Assembly: GCA_028386065.3 (NCBI GenBank)
Contig: JAKUCV010007743.1
Span: forward strand, 76,846 to 140,845
Source: Turnera subulata
Lineage: Eukaryota > Streptophyta > Magnoliopsida > Malpighiales > Passifloraceae
Direction of reading: 5' to 3'
Length of the DNA: 64,000 bases
Each line of letters starts with the position of its first letter. The stretch's first letter is position 1. A model generated the notes under the pieces. The model worked only from the letters and a program-made list of their open reading frames with translations. It ran no database searches and was not told where the DNA came from. The translations under genes and the position numbers were made by a program. Below are positions 46,447 through 59,880 of this stretch, in pieces.

Positions 46447-47848
46447 AGCTTCTACCCCAGTGAATTGGATTTCAGAGCCTTTGTTTTTCCGTTTGGTTTC
46501 AGGTTCGTTCTTGGAGTCGAATTGTCGTCAAGCCCAACTAACAGAATGGTGTTTTCTTTTTTTTTTTTTTCATTTCTGTAAATACAGATGGTGGTTTGTT
46601 AAAAATTTATTTGTAAATGCACTTGAATATTTTCATACTTAATTATCCATAAAGTTGTTGTGCTTAAACTATTTTAGCAGGGTTTGAGTTCGACTCCTGT
46701 AAATACAATAAATCAGTGTTCGATTAAGTTCATACATTGCCAGGCTAATCCACTCAAATTAGATTAGGCAAAGCCAAATAAACTTTTCTTAAGACTAATA
46801 GTTCAATAAAAAAATTTATTTTCGAAGAAACAGGTAAACTAGCAGAGAATGGACTTCTCAAGGAAAAAAGAAAGCAGAGAATGGAAAACAGAAATTTTTG
46901 GAACAAATGGAAATGACGTCGTATTAGTTAGTCCAAGCCGCGAAATGGTGACGCTCAACGGCCAAAGCTGAAACTCTGCGCAACTCCATTCCCCTCACAA
47001 AAGGAACATCATCTTCTTAGATGGTAACGAAGACTGCCATGCCTCAATAATGTACAGGCCAAAGTCACATGAACAGCATAAATATTCTTTGTCCATCACT
47101 TCAATGGGGGCCTTATCCTTCACTGTATGTATATATATATATATATATATCCATAAAGCTGGGCTAACACACACGCATATACTCATCCATGCAATAAATC
47201 CTTCACTACACAAATATCCTCCTTATCTCAGTTTTCTGGTTCTTACCCACATCACATTTTCATCATACAATAGTAACCCGAAACTAATTATCTTGACTGT
47301 TTTCAAACACCAGGAAAGATTCTCGGGTCAAATAGTAAACACAAGAAAACAAACTCTAAAATCCTCCAAATTTCTTCTTTCTTTCCCCTACATTAAATGA
47401 GAAGACGACCGAACAACCATTCTGTGCCCTTATAAATAGCCATAGGTTTCTGTATCGAGCTATCCTGGAAAAGGGACATTCAGATCAAGCCCCACACCAC
47501 AAAATCTCTCAAATAAGCCATTCGGACCCCATAACACCCCCCCCTTACTCCCTTACTCCTTCCTTCTCTTTCCTACACATTGAACTCAGTATACGCCAAA
47601 TGACATTCACATGTCTTTGTTTCTAGTGAAAAAGATAATTTTGCTCAACTTGTTGTTATACAGTTGGATCTCCACCAACTTCCCCTACTGCTTCTTCATT
47701 ATCCTGCAAAAACCAAAAAGAAAAAACAATCTTCAGCTTACATGATAATGCTTTGAACTCCAGTCACTAAAATCCAACCATTTCATAGAGAAAAACCCTT
47801 TTGTGTAAAGTTCAGTTCTTTATCCTTGTCTCTCTTAAATCTGTCACT
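46447..47848. other. Gene-free stretch between eL8 promoter and Ole e 1 gene
   Basis: A possible SINE remnant near 46640-46740 (B-box-like gagttcgactcc). An (AT)n run lies at 47131-47150. The last part is the promoter and leader of the Ole e 1 gene; no clear TATA position. Confidence 0.45.
47131..47150. repeat. (AT)10 microsatellite
   Basis: Twenty bases of uninterrupted alternating AT, preceded by tgtatgt. Confidence 0.95.
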
Positions 47849-48466
47849 ATGAATCCCATAATACTCTTCTTTATTTCAGCTCTTTTCTTTAAGCCAATAG
47901 CTTCAAAGGCTGTTCCACCAAAACCCAGTGCTCAAATTACTGTAATGGGTTTTGTCTACTGTGACATCTGCTCCAACAACACCTTCTCCAGAAACAGCTA
48001 CTTCTTAACAGGTAAAATATTCTGCAACAACCCTTACCCACGATTGTTAACCACCAGTTCTGTTAGATTTCTCTACCAGGAAGGGACAAAGATTACAACA
48101 TTTTTCTGATTTATCTTGGATGTCTAACCAGGTGCTGATGTTAGAATAGACTGCAAGTTCAAAGCAAGTTGGCCCAAAACCAGAGAACAAATTACATTCT
48201 CAGTGAACAGAACTACAAACAAGCATGGAGTCTACAAATTGGACATTCCATCTGTTGATGGGATTGCATGTGCAGAAGCGGCCATTGCATCCTCCTGTCA
48301 AGCAACCTTAATGAGGAGTTCCATTAAATCGTGCAATGTTCCAGGATACAAATCCACAACAGATGAGATAGCAATCAAAGCCAAACAGGCCAACCTCTGC
48401 ATCTTCAGCCTCAATGCATTGAGCTTCAGACCATCAAAGATAGATCTCACTCTGTGTAGAAAGTGA
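47849..48466 (+). CDS. Pollen Ole e 1 allergen/extensin domain secreted protein
   Basis: Two exons, 47849-48011 and 48132-48466, join in phase at FLTG/ADVRI to give 165 residues. The N-terminus MNPIILFFISALFFKPIASK is a typical signal peptide, so the product should be secreted to the cell wall or apoplast. The Ole e 1 domain fold is indicated by ITVMGFVYCDICSNNTFSRN, DCKFKASW, YKLDIPSVDG and the spaced cysteines (CDIC, DCK, ACAEA, SCQA, SCNVPG, LCIF, LCRK) that form disulphides in the family. There is no proline-rich extensin repeat. The molecular role of such small proteins is not firmly known. The start chosen is the first ATG in frame; upstream in-frame codons are not ATG. Confidence 0.92.
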
Positions 48467-49877
48467 GAAAAGAAGATTTTCTCATCAAGCTGTTTGATTT
48501 TCCACCATTACATCATATTTATATGGGTTTTCTTAATATAAAAAGCTTATCTTTTTTGGTTCTGGATTTCCTTAATTTTTTCCTTCACTGCCATCCTTCC
48601 CTGAAATAAGCAGGCAGTTTCCATTACCAGCGATTAAGCTCGCCCCAAGCCTATCAAAGTTATGTCTGTTTCCTACAGTTACACTGCAACCTGCTGCCTG
48701 CTATACATGAACTACGTTCTCTATGAGCTAAGTTTTGGTTGTGTCTTGACAAACAAAAAGTTTTGGTTGTGGTGGATTATGTTGGTCTGTTTTAGTGTAC
48801 CTACGTACTGTCCTGAACATTTTATGCAATGTAAATCTTTGGTGTGGGTAAAAATTCTACATCTTTTCATTCATTATTTTAGATTGACCTTCTGTTATCA
48901 GCTTGTTATATATGCATAATGAAATTTCAAAGTGAAGACATTGCCATAAGGATGATTTTTAATCATTGCAAGAACTAAAAGAATTTGCACTTTAACAGCT
49001 GGGATCAAGGTTCCACAAGGGTGGTGATAACAATTATATTGCCCTCTAATGCTCCATTATCTCAAACTGATATAGTAAGCTTTGTGTAAGGCTTTTTGGA
49101 GTATTTGTTGGTATTTACTGTTGGTAGCGCGTGTGCAACCTATGTTTCAAGTCCTCACGTGGCAGAGCTAATAGCTACAAAGCACAAATCAAGCAAAATG
49201 AAATAAAATCTGATTCCTCAGGAATATTTCTGTGTTAAGACTTGAAGTGTGGCCATTAGCTTCCATCAGTTGACAGGATGTCACTCACTCACATCTTTGC
49301 TCCTCCATTTCCGTGATGAGGCACTTCTCCAGCAGTGAAGCCAAAATAACCCCACCATAATACCTCCTGCCACAACTTGGACCCCAGCCTCAGTACTGTC
49401 TAAAGTGAACTCTAAAAGACTCTGTTCGCTCTGTACAGTAGAGACTTACTGGGTTACCAAAACGGAACGTCGCTTACAACTTGCACGACGCGTTGTTTTC
49501 TCTTCTTCTGAGAACTCGACAAGTTGTTCTTGTTGATTGGGGCATAATGACAATATCAAAAGTCCTACGTTGTAAGGGCCAAGTGCCGTTTTGATACTCC
49601 ATTTCTTCAATGTCTGTTCTCTTTATGCGTTTGTTAAGAAAATTGAAGATGGAGGTGGAACCGTAACAAATTTGGAGAAGCTTTATTTATAATGATATAG
49701 AGTAGCAATCAATAACAATATAATTAATCTCAACAGACAAGACATGACATCAGGTTTGGTAAACAGAAGAAGCCACATAATCTCAGTTCATCACCAACCT
49801 GACTGATCCAAACAAACATAAACCAACCACAATGAAACACATGATCAACAAATGAATCCTTCTTTTTCTTATAGTCT
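48467..49877. other. Gene-free stretch between convergent Ole e 1 and BAHD genes
   Basis: 3' flanks of both neighbours. One micro-insertion at 48730-48771. No further gene seen. Confidence 0.5.
48730..48771 (+). mobile_element. Micro-insertion with 14-bp target duplication
   Basis: aagttttggttgtg occurs at 48730-48743 and 48758-48771. The 14-bp insert tcttgacaaacaaa looks like the extreme 3' end of a plus-oriented retroposon with a minimal A-rich tail. Confidence 0.65.
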
Positions 49878-51321
49878 CTAGAGTGTCATCTGTTCCTGGA
49901 AGATCTCCATGGCAGAAGCTGGCAGACCCAAAAGCACGTTTATGCTTTTTCTCTCTTTTCCATGAGAAAGGAACAAGATGACTTCTTTTTCAGGCAACAC
50001 TACTGGCCCTGATAGGATTGGCTCCCCCCACCCAAAATCAGTTGTGTGGAAGGATAGCCTGGACCAAGTTGTTATTAGCAGAGTTGAAGCCAAGGATGGC
50101 CTGGCCCTGCTTACTTCAAAATAATCTATGGCAGATCTCATGTAACCATCTGTTACCATTTTAATTGCATCCTGAACCAGCCCCACAGCAAAAGATAGTG
50201 GCTTGTCAAGTAGTTCACCGGCCTCGCATATAGAATTGGTCAACACAATCCCATTGCCAAAGTATCCTTTTGGCAGTGAGGGATTAAACTTAGGCCTTCC
50301 ATCCACAGCAAATAAGAGCTTTGTTTGTTGATCAGGCAGCATTTTGAGTGCCTTGGTTCGAGCTCTCCAAACAAATCCTGAGAGTGCCTCAAAAGTTGTG
50401 CATTTGTCAAGAGCCCCATCTTCCATGGCCTGCCTTTTGATCTTGTCAAGCATTTCTGGACCGAAACAGAATGACCTGTGAAGCATTTCATCCTTGTATA
50501 AGTCACCAGTGTTAGACTTGTCTTCTATCTCTGCAAATTCTTGGTGAAGGTAGTCTATCTTTGGTGGATTCCGGGCTTTAAGTAAGCTTCTGTCTAGAAA
50601 TGGAGGGATAGTGAGTGGCAAGCCTCTGGCTGTCTCACCCCATGAGTTCACAAACTCCATAGCACCAATGCCATCAAACATGCAGTGATTCATGCACAAC
50701 CCAAGAACAAATCCTCCACATTTGAATTTAGTCACCTAGGAAATGAATTTAATTAATTAACAGTCTTGAATGCAGGATATTCTCAGTTCTATGAATACAC
50801 AGTCTGTTATTCTGAAGTTGACAAAGGAATATTGCACAACTTGAAACGGAGGAATAGTATGAGGAGAAAAGAAATAAAACCTGAGCGACCAGAGGAGGCA
50901 TCTCTAGTATGTTCTTTGCACCAGGAATATCATAAACCAGCTTCCCTAGGGTGTGAGGATCAGGCTTTGTTATGTCTCCAATTTCTTCCATGGCACAGTT
51001 TGCCTCAGCCTCAACAAAAACAGCACCTTCCCCGGTGCAATTTATTATCAGCTTTCCCTCTGAGCTAATAGTTAGCCGTCCTGCAAGAGGGTAGTAGTGG
51101 ACAAGAACCTTTTTCAAGGCATCCTTGATCACTTCACCCGCATTTGCACTCCCTTTCTCCTCCGACTTGAAGCAGTAAATTGTACGCACAATCACCGCAA
51201 TGTTCTGGTCAAGATTGGAGAGAAAGTAGAGACCCTTTTCTGTCTCGGCCGCTGGAGTAACCAGAGTTGGCTCTCCCTGCTTCACAATGAGTTGGAACAC
51301 ATTTCCATTGCCGTTCTCCAT
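49878..51321 (-). CDS. HHT1: BAHD acyltransferase, omega-hydroxypalmitate O-feruloyl transferase-like
   Basis: Two exons, 50881-51321 and 49878-50735, join at LVAQ/VTKF with GT-AG borders to 432 residues, the usual BAHD length. BAHD enzymes transfer an acyl group from acyl-CoA to an alcohol or amine in the cytosol. The catalytic HxxxD motif is HCMFD at about residues 164-168 and the structural DFGWG motif is at about 380-384. The N-terminal [20 protein letters not shown] and [19 protein letters not shown] are typical of the ASFT/HHT1 and FACT clade, which feruloylates or caffeoylates long-chain alcohols and omega-hydroxy acids for suberin and waxes. The exact acyl donor and acceptor cannot be read from sequence. 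Frame intact. Confidence 0.92.
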
Positions 51322-53073
51322 TGAGTCAGAGTTTTTAAGCCCCGCAACCTAATGCAACAGAAACCATGAAATAGAAACAGTTACACATTGAAAAAGAAGC
51401 ACAACATACATAGAACATGACACAGCATGGTTCTCATTCAATCAAGTGTAAATGCAAAATTTATTGAATTTGACAGACTACAGAGTCTCATACCATTTTA
51501 AAAGCCTAGTTTTCCAGAAAAGAAGCAGCCTAGCAATGCACAGAATTTGTTGCAGTGAGTTCCCAAGGAGTACTTAAAAAAACCAATGTTTCTGTGTCAC
51601 AAGATTTTGGACCGCCAGTGGTGTAATGGGGGAGATATATATAGAAAGTTTGTGTCCCCACTAAGATACTAGGTTGGTTATTTTAGTGAGCAAGAGAAAA
51701 AATATGAAATCGGACAGATATCTGTGTCTGATTGGAAAGGCTTAGGAATCCCAGTATCAGATATATAGATTATTGAGTAGAACCTTTACTTTATTGCTTG
51801 CTTATAGTTTTGACAATTTTTGGTCTTATGGGTGAGAGTAGGCCACTGATCATGGGACCAACCATTACCAGGCTCTGGGTCCATGATCAGGCTGGTTTGG
51901 TGGGGTTGGCATCCCAAACCGGTTTTGCTTCATCATCTACTTTAAATATTAATTTGCTTCTTTGATTGTTTGCTATATCTTTTTCAATGTTGAATTATCA
52001 TAACCTTAATTTAAATCCCGTAATGAGGCCACTTCAGTTGGCAATAGTCGGTAACCACCTTACGCCCATGCCCAATAATGAAAGCGTAGCACAATTAAAT
52101 TGGGGCAACTTGAAGGACAATTTTTTTTTTTAACAGGATGGTTTCTGGCTATTTTTACCTGAAAATTCAAGCTAGTGTCTAAATTTGCTATAGTTTATTG
52201 CAGTGAAGTTAACAACCTAAGATGTCAATCTTCCAGAAGCAAAGATGTCCTTCCTGCTACATTCAATAGCTGCACATGGATCAATTGTCTTCTTTCCGAC
52301 ATCGAGTCACGTAAGCTGCACAGAACGGTTGTTTCTGTTTACCAAATTCGTTGAGATAATAGAAAATCAGCCTATCGCTCTCATTTCTTTCTTCAACGAT
52401 TCAATGATAGGTTGGTTTACAAGAAATCCCAAACTGGAATTATTGACTTTTGGGTTTCTTTTATTGGCCATTACAATTAATAATTGGCGGTACTATATGC
52501 AGACAAAATTGAAATTGAATGTAATGCTGTCCTAATGGCTAATACTACAGTCAGTTATCCAATTCCAACATATGCTACATTTATAGCTTTGCATGTTTAA
52601 GAGGGAGGAAGGATGCAGTTTTCCTCGATTTCTTTCTTTCCCAAAAAATTTAGCTAGCCAGCAACCACTGATCACTAACCAGAGCCATTATTAGATGCAT
52701 GACGGGTGATATGCGTCTTGCGTCATTACATCTGTGATTGTAGTTGTAACAAATCCAACGAATCACATAAACAATTCCAGTACGATTTCCAAGGACCAGA
52801 CGCAGCCAATTTTGGGGCATTAAAGCAATATCTTCATTGAGAGTTTACTCGGGTTTCAATTGACGTTGGAAGAAAAAGAAAAAAAGAAAAGAGGAAATGA
52901 TGTATCTCAGTTGTTCGGGTCTTAGATGAACTGCTGAAGAAGCAACTAAAACTTTTGTAATCATGGGTAGCATAAAAGCAAGGTAGACATCAGGATTTCC
53001 ACATTACACCTGAAGTTAATTATTCTCGCTTCACTTGGTTGAAGTCCTTGCAAATTCGAGGATATTTGGTTGC
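51322..53073. other. BAHD promoter side and gene-free DNA
   Basis: On the minus strand a TATA-like ctatatatat lies near 51635-51644, about 315 bp before the BAHD start codon. The rest shows nothing recognisable. Confidence 0.4.
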
Positions 53074-53247
53074 AACAGCGTCCTCCTAAATGCACTCTAG
53101 TGTAAGAAACACGAGTGAAATCTCGAGTTTGAGTGTGTCCTCCTAAAATGCACTCTTGTGTAAGAAAAACAAGAGTGAAATATCGAGTTCAAGTCCCACT
53201 TTCATCGTTAGTATCAAAAAGAAAAAAACAGCATCCTCCTAAATGCA
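53074..53247 (+). mobile_element. SINE-like insertion with 21-bp duplication and internal tandem repeat
   Basis: aacagcgtcctcctaaatgc at 53074 recurs with one mismatch (aacagcatcctcctaaatgc) at 53227. The body has gtgtaagaaa, a B-box-like gagttcaagtccc, and an A-rich end (atcaaaaagaaaaaaa). A second unit beginning tcctcctaaaatgcactc starts at about 53139, so part of the target and the SINE head is present twice. Confidence 0.6.
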
Positions 53248-54041
53248 AGAGGTAAGTCATAATTAAGGGAGGTGGAGGTAGGAGAGTGAAAACAGAGAAA
53301 AAAAAGAAAAGAAATTGTATCATCACAACTTCTACAGATGGACGAAAAATCAGATTACTCAAGGGTGGGTTTCTTTTGGGGGAAGAAGTTTGGGGCAGGG
53401 TGCAATTAAATGGACTCCTAGCCGCTGAGTTTCTTTTTCCTGCTCCAATGCTTTTCCTCCCTCGATGGTGAATAGCTCGTATCATTCCCCACCTTTGGGC
53501 ACAACAGCCTCATGGAATCCTTGAACATAGTGATCGGCTTCATTCAAGGACATGGTAAGTGTTGTCGATGTCCACTATGGCCACGGTGCTTGAATAATAG
53601 TTGCTACAGAAACGCTGTTTACCAGGATGAACTACAGCTAATTCCCAGTGCAGAACTGCTATGAATATTGAATCTAGAGTAAATAGGAGAAATATGGACA
53701 AAAAATGCGATCAATCATAAAAAAAAAGAACCTAGTGGAAATGTGCTTCTCTCTAGAGGGTGACTGCTTTGATGTTCAAGCATTTACGAAGCGACATCCA
53801 TTCTGAAAACTGGAGTAACATTGAGCTCCAGACCTTAAACCTCGGAGAGAAGGAGCATACATATTGAATATCTCATGATAACACAACAAATTTTAATTAT
53901 ATAACACAAGGAAACCATTGCAGAAAGGTAAGATATCCATGAATCACTTCAATAGACATCAAAAAGCACCAAAGATACAGATAGCTAGCATAAAATTATC
54001 CTCTAATCATGAAAAGTTTAGCATGTATGTACTTTGCAGCT
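53248..54041. other. ARP2 downstream region
   Basis: Likely includes the ARP2 3' UTR and terminator. No coding frame with domain character. Confidence 0.45.
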
Positions 54042-57000
54042 TTATGCCTGGCCGCACTTGCTTATACAACCAATTCCTTCTTCTTGATAATCCTCTCTGC
54101 TAATCCAAAACTCAGGTGCATCCTGCACAAGTTTATCCAGCAGGTACAGATGACAAATGTATGGAAGAATGAGTTGGAATTTCAAAAATAATCTTGAAAT
54201 GGTAAAATTCTCATTTTATGCAAGAAAAGCTGCAAGCTTCAGAGAGACGAAAGTACCTTCATGATTCCTGCAAGAACTGCACCTCCAAGATAGACCATGT
54301 GCTTTCTCCGAGGAGGATCTTCGATCCTCAATCGCAATTTCTGTTCACAATATGAAACATCAACTCAACTACGAAGCTTCTATGATGAACTTTGTCCAAT
54401 CAATTAGTCACAGGTTTTGAATTTGTACAAGCATCTATACATGTACTAGATAACTTGTGTTTGAAAGTGCACACAGGTCGGAACTCACCTTTAAGCCATC
54501 CTTATTCCCCTTTAGAACAACGTCAAGATAGCGATCCAGTAATTCTTTCTCTAGCCTGAAATAAGGAGGAAAGATCATTTCTCGGTTTACATGTTGCAGG
54601 CATATGATGAGAAGACTCAACTAACCATGCACACAAACCAAAAGAAATCCCATAGTTCACTCTCATTAAAGCTTTCAACTACTTGAAACAGGTTTCAGAT
54701 ATCATGTAAACAATGTCAAGTGTAGATAACAGAAAGAACCCAAAAAAAAGGCAAAAAAGCTCTAGCTGGATTGGCATCACAAAACAAATCTCCTAACTAT
54801 AATAGCAGCTACCACCAGCTCTATCACTCCATTAAAGTTCATTCCATGTTCACCCTCCATGAAGGGGAAGCCACCTTGGTACCCACAAAAAGAAGAGAAA
54901 AAACAGTTCTCTGCTAGTAGGAATATGTTCTAAGAGATCTGATGTAACATAATGAAGCACATGAAAACTTAGCTTCGCCCAAAGTGATGTATATAGTTTT
55001 TTAAAAATAAGAGGAATAAAAAACAGTACCTACTAGGTAATCCAGGATACATAGTGCTCCCTCCACTTAACACTATATGCTGGTAGAGCTGCACGATGGA
55101 AAATAGAAATGAATAATTCGAATTTATCACAGCGGAAGTGGTCCATGCACAACAATATAAGAAAAGATAGCATGAGCGAGGCACAAGAGACCTATATGGA
55201 ATTTCTCCACTGCTATAATTTTTGTTAAATTACCAAGGAAAATATTAGTATTAATTAATATCTCTATGAGAGGCATTACTCAGAAAGAGAAGAACATGAT
55301 TTGTAAGGAGGATTCAAAGAGAAGATATACAGCATAGTTGTGCAACAAGAGAAAAATATTACAAGAATGTGCAGTCAGCATGTAGTAAAACATGGATCCA
55401 TCATCATGGCCCAATCTTAGAGAAGCCTGGCAGCGGACATTATATCTATAGGAAACAAGGATGGTAATAGAAGGCATGCTCGATCCTAATCAAAGGAATG
55501 GTAACCTACCTAATATCTTGCATCAAATGAATCAAACAATAATATGGAATAAAAGTAAAAAGTTCCATATTCTTGTTACAATTTCTTTAACTTCTCTAAG
55601 ATACATAGAGGAAAATGCCAATACCATCATCCGGTTGTCAATATCCATTTCTTGAATGCAACGAAAAACCATGTCAGCCATCCCATCTCCTTCAACATCT
55701 ATGAGTTCCTGCAAGGAAAAGCCATGAGATAGTATTGGAATCTTGGACCCTCCTAATCAGGCCCTCTTGAGTTCCAACATGTCAATCCCAAAGATAAAAT
55801 TACCACTGTAACAGGAGGGAAGTTAATGCTAATTCTAAAGGGAAATTACAAGAGATCTTAAAATGGCAATAAATAAACACTGTAGGCTTACTGGTGTAAA
55901 GAGAGCCTCAGGGGCCTGGAACCGTTCAGTGCCTACTTTAATGGTCCGTCCATCTGGCAGCTGTTTAAATAACAGTAGTTTGTAATTTATTATTTAGTCA
56001 AGAATATAGTTAACAGACTACTGGGGAAGTACGAACCAAGCACCAGCAGCAAATCACACAAGTTAATGCAAGATAAAGGCAGGTCAAGGAGGTGTTGATT
56101 CTTTCTTTGTTCCATGCTTGATGCCTTGCACTATATTCAAATTCGCTACATACTGAAACATAAAATGAAAAGGATACAAAACACTTGGAAGAATAAACTT
56201 ACAGTATAATGCTTAACAAGTATGGTGGTCTCAAGTCCTAATTGATATTCCCTCTTGTAATCATAGCTGTAGAAAGACAGAATTAGCATGAACTATACAA
56301 AAATATTTCAAATTAAATAATTAAATCAGAATATCATTGCTACACCTTATGTAGCAGAGCTTTTCTTTGATTTCCCTGACAGTCTCAAAATCAGCAGTTC
56401 TGTTCATGGCATAACTGCAAGACAAACAATTGAATGCACCAGTTATAATAGAAGCATCATCAGGAAATGTAAAGTAGAGCCTGCCTTTCATGATAACTCA
56501 TCAAAGGAAAAACTAGACACCCACCCTCTTCGCGAAAGCAAATCAACAAGATATCCTGTGATGTGACGGCCAGCAACATTCATTCGCTTAGTAAGATGAG
56601 GGAATGAGTAGCCATCAACAACAGGAACCTGCAGAAAAAGCTTTAAGTAGTCATTCTCCAGCATTAACTCACGTGATGGACAATTCGAATACCCATAACA
56701 ACCAGCAAAACCAGTTCATAGATTACATTCTACAAGATGCAGCAGAATACTAATAAGTATCTATCTGGACACCTAAACACAGAATTATTTGATTGTCTTT
56801 TGTGATAAATATGCTCAAATTTAAAATTACAATGCAAAACAGAATGGTGTCAATGCAAATAGTGCAAATACGTAGTGGACTGCTGCAATCTCATTTCATA
56901 AAGATATAATGAAATAAAATGTAAAAGAGGGGAATAAAAACGGCTACAACAATTGTACAGCAATAAATATTAATTGAAACGTGAGCATGACAAGATTGGT

Positions 57001-58412
57001 TGGGCAGTTTACCACATGAGTCACGCCATCACCAGAGTCAATGACCAATCCAGTTAGTAAACCTGTGAGAAGTCAAGGCCAAGCTCAAGCACGCTCCAAA
57101 AGGAAGAAAGTTTGAATGCTGAGCATCTTAAATAAAATAAAACAAGGCATTTGTTTCAATAGTTATCAAGCCCCATAAAGTAAACTTTTGAAACCCTATT
57201 ATCAGTTATAGTAAGAAAGTATGCCAATTAATAAAAATTTAAACCTTCAATCATCTCCACAAGCACCTTGGGCATACAGGGTTAAAACAGCTTGAATTTG
57301 AATGAAGACACCGCGGAAGTTGTATTTCTCAAACATGGTTTCAACCTGTATTGTCAAGCCAACACAAAATCAAGGTATCAGGAACCCCCGCCAAAAATAA
57401 CAGCAATAACACAAAAGAAGAGCCCTCCAATCATATTTAATAAAACAACAAGGGATCACAGACCATCTTTTCACGATTACTGGAAGGATTAAGTGGTGGG
57501 TCAGTGAGCAAGATCTTACACTCTGTTGGGTCTATCTGCCGGAAGAAAACATAGTGGAAGAGTTAGTTGTGATCCGGGAAATGCTATACTGTCAAAGGGA
57601 GAAAGAGAAAGCAAAAGAAGTAGAAACTTACTCTAAGTTCATTGAAAAACGCATGATCCCATACATGGCCCATGTCATCCCAGTTCTGGACAATCCCATT
57701 ATTGACAGGATAAGAAATGTCCAGCTGATGCCTCAAAAACTCACAAGCTTCTCCAACAACAATATCCTAAATGGAATTTCACAAATCACAAAAACATTAC
57801 ATCATAGCATTAATAAACCACAAACAGGAGGGGCATTAACACTAACATCCTAACAACAACATGTACTTTCATATTCCTGCAGTCTGCAATTAGTAGCACC
57901 GTCAAAACATGGTAATGTGTGTGTGTGCATAAGCAGGCGTCCAAAACGACAGCGGATTATCAGAGTCTGGCAAAAAAATGTGGTTCACCTTCAACTGTTG
58001 TTCCATGAGTGATGACTCTTCGTAGCGTAGCATAGGCCTCCCTACCACGCAAGGGAATACTGAGGTCGGGAAATTCTCCCCGGCAAATCCACACTTGACA
58101 TACTACATTCACCAAATCAGTTTTATCAAAATGAAGAAGAATCGATATAGTAAGTGATAGTATCCACAAATTCATAAGCTAGAAGCTCGAAATCGAACTC
58201 CAAATTCACTGCCTAAACAAACAGATACATTCCTAACGGTAATCGAAAATTTTAAAGACTCTGGTAGATCCAATAGGAGTGACGCATGAAATGTAAAAAT
58301 AGAGAATCGTTTCGTTTTATTATAAGTTATAGAGCGGATCGAGATTGATAGAGGGAACAGAGAGCAGTACCCCGGTACCATTGTCGCAGACGACGACGTT
58401 TCGGCTGTCCAT
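54042..58412 (-). CDS. ARP2: Actin-related protein 2 (ARP2), 15 exons
   Basis: Exons from the 5' end: 58371-58412, 57989-58102, 57632-57766, 57464-57535, 57267-57345, 57013-57062, 56525-56628, 56346-56414, 56203-56266, 55892-55960, 55625-55708, 55030-55088, 54489-54555, 54257-54340, 54042-54122. All borders are GT-AG and phases agree. The product is 390 residues, the usual ARP2 length. ARP2 with ARP3 forms the nucleating core of the Arp2/3 complex that branches actin filaments; in plants it acts with SCAR/WAVE in cell shape. Seen: [14 protein letters not shown] (phosphate loop 1), [42 protein letters not shown] (loop 2), [54 protein letters not shown] (nucleotide site), [20 protein letters not shown] and the C-terminus ISKCGQA. 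No lesions. Confidence 0.96.
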
Positions 58413-58910
58413 CTGGTCGAAGGAGGTGGTGCTCTGTGGCGGCGATGAGTGATTTTCCTCGGCTTGTTTGTTTGTTTTTTTTTTTTGTTAATTTCAGTGT
58501 ATTTGATATTTAGTTTTCCATTGTAGTGAGAGAGAGAGAGAGAGAGAGAGAGGGAAATGGCGTTTCGGTGCCGCTACTACTCCGCTTTGGTGTGGTATTG
58601 TTGGCAGGTGATGTCTTTCTCCCTTGTTACTGAAGTCAATGCAACGTCGTTTTACCTCTTAATTACGATAAGTTTGCTTTTTTTTCCCCCCCCCCCTGTT
58701 TTATTATTTATTTCTGCCTTAACATTTTGGAGTGTGTGTTTGCTAAATGAGAAAACACAGGTTATATTGGTTGGGGACGGGGCGCTTAATTGAGAAGAAA
58801 ATGACGTCATTCCGTATCTCACAATGTCTTGTTTTTGTCACTGGCAGGAAAATAAATACTACATCTTTTATACATAGTTAACTTGTGTCAAATTATCCTC
58901 TTATTATCAT
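58413..58910. other. ARP2 leader and promoter region with (GA)12
   Basis: On the ARP2 strand a (CT)12 run (58528-58552 on this strand reads GA) lies about 115 bp before the start codon, probably in the 5' UTR or core promoter. Nothing else coding. Confidence 0.5.
58528..58552. repeat. (GA)12 microsatellite upstream of ARP2
   Basis: Uninterrupted alternating GA; on the ARP2 strand it is a CT-rich leader-like tract. Confidence 0.95.
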
Positions 58911-59430
58911 GTGCCAGGCAGTTTGCGAAACGTAATAATCAAGTGTATTACCACTCTAATAACTCTCCAAGTCCTTCTCTCTCCATACATTTATATATTA
59001 TGCATGGAGAGATTAGACCTTATTCAGGCCAAAGTAGAAAGAGAAGAACTTGGAAAACAATTCAGATTAGCAGAGGAGGAAACCCTTTGTTATCCCATCT
59101 CTTCTTGTGCCACAATCTTGTGTTGTTTACCATGGCAACTAATGACCAAGTCCAAATGATTAACGAGTGCCTTGACATGGCAGAAAATCAACAAATAGAA
59201 AACAAGGATTTGTGTCTCAAAGAATGTATCCAAGGATCAAGCAGGAGAATAAGTGCAGGTTTTAGTTTTAAATTGACCAGCGACCTGGAGAAGTATCTCG
59301 GTGTGTCACTCATCCACAAAAGAGTGACAAGAAAAACTAAAATTACCTCATTGACAAGATGAAAAACAACTTATCTGGGAGGAGCCAGTCAATTGTCGCT
59401 AGCTCTTTTTTTAAGCTTACATATATACAC
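58911..59430 (+). mobile_element. Degenerate LINE reverse transcriptase relic
   Basis: Two frames carry eroded LINE motifs: LSPYIYILCMERLDLIQ and EELGKQFRLAEEETLC, then in another frame HLFLCHNLVLFTMATNDQVQ (position of FADDLVLF, aspartates lost) and LTSDLEKYLGVSLIHKRVTR. This is a different lineage from the LINE at 16727 and much older. No ends or target duplication found. Confidence 0.8.
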
Positions 59431-59569
59431 GGGAATGAGACCCCACTCACATCATCAGCTAAAAAAGACTGAAAAAGACTGAATGTGATATAATCTAGTT
59501 TATCTTTGGTCATTGTGTTAAAAAAAAAAAAATTATCCTATCATACATGCTATGCAAATTGCCAAATTG

Positions 59570-59880
59570 TAATTTTTTTCAATAGACAAATAAGTGGGAT
59601 TGCGCATCTGGTTTTGTTGAGAGAGTCTCCCAATAAGAATTTTTACATACACAATGAACCCAAATTCTAACTTTATATGGTATATGATATAATCTTTTTG
59701 CAAGGGAAATAGCCAATTTTAAATTTTGCATATATCTGTAAAATAATAACATAGACTATATAAATTGGATGGAGGATTTTTGCAAGCTCCTCAAGTTACA
59801 ACCTAAAAACAAAATTCATCCAAAGAATATTGTAAAAGAAATCCGTATTCATTCCATCCCAAGCAACTTATCGCTATCAT
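59570..59880. repeat. Diverged duplicate of the F-box gene 3' flank
   Basis: Similar to 61575-61918: both share ccaaattgtaattttt, taactttatatggtat, ttgcatatatctgtaa, gctcct(c)aagttacaacct and attgtaaaagaaatcc, in the same order. The second copy adjoins the F-box stop codon; this one has no coding sequence left next to it. Confidence 0.75.

Noticed and set aside
52245..52535. 96-codon frame between BAHD and ARP2 genes
   Set aside because: Composition and position give no support; no recognised domain or neighbouring exon.
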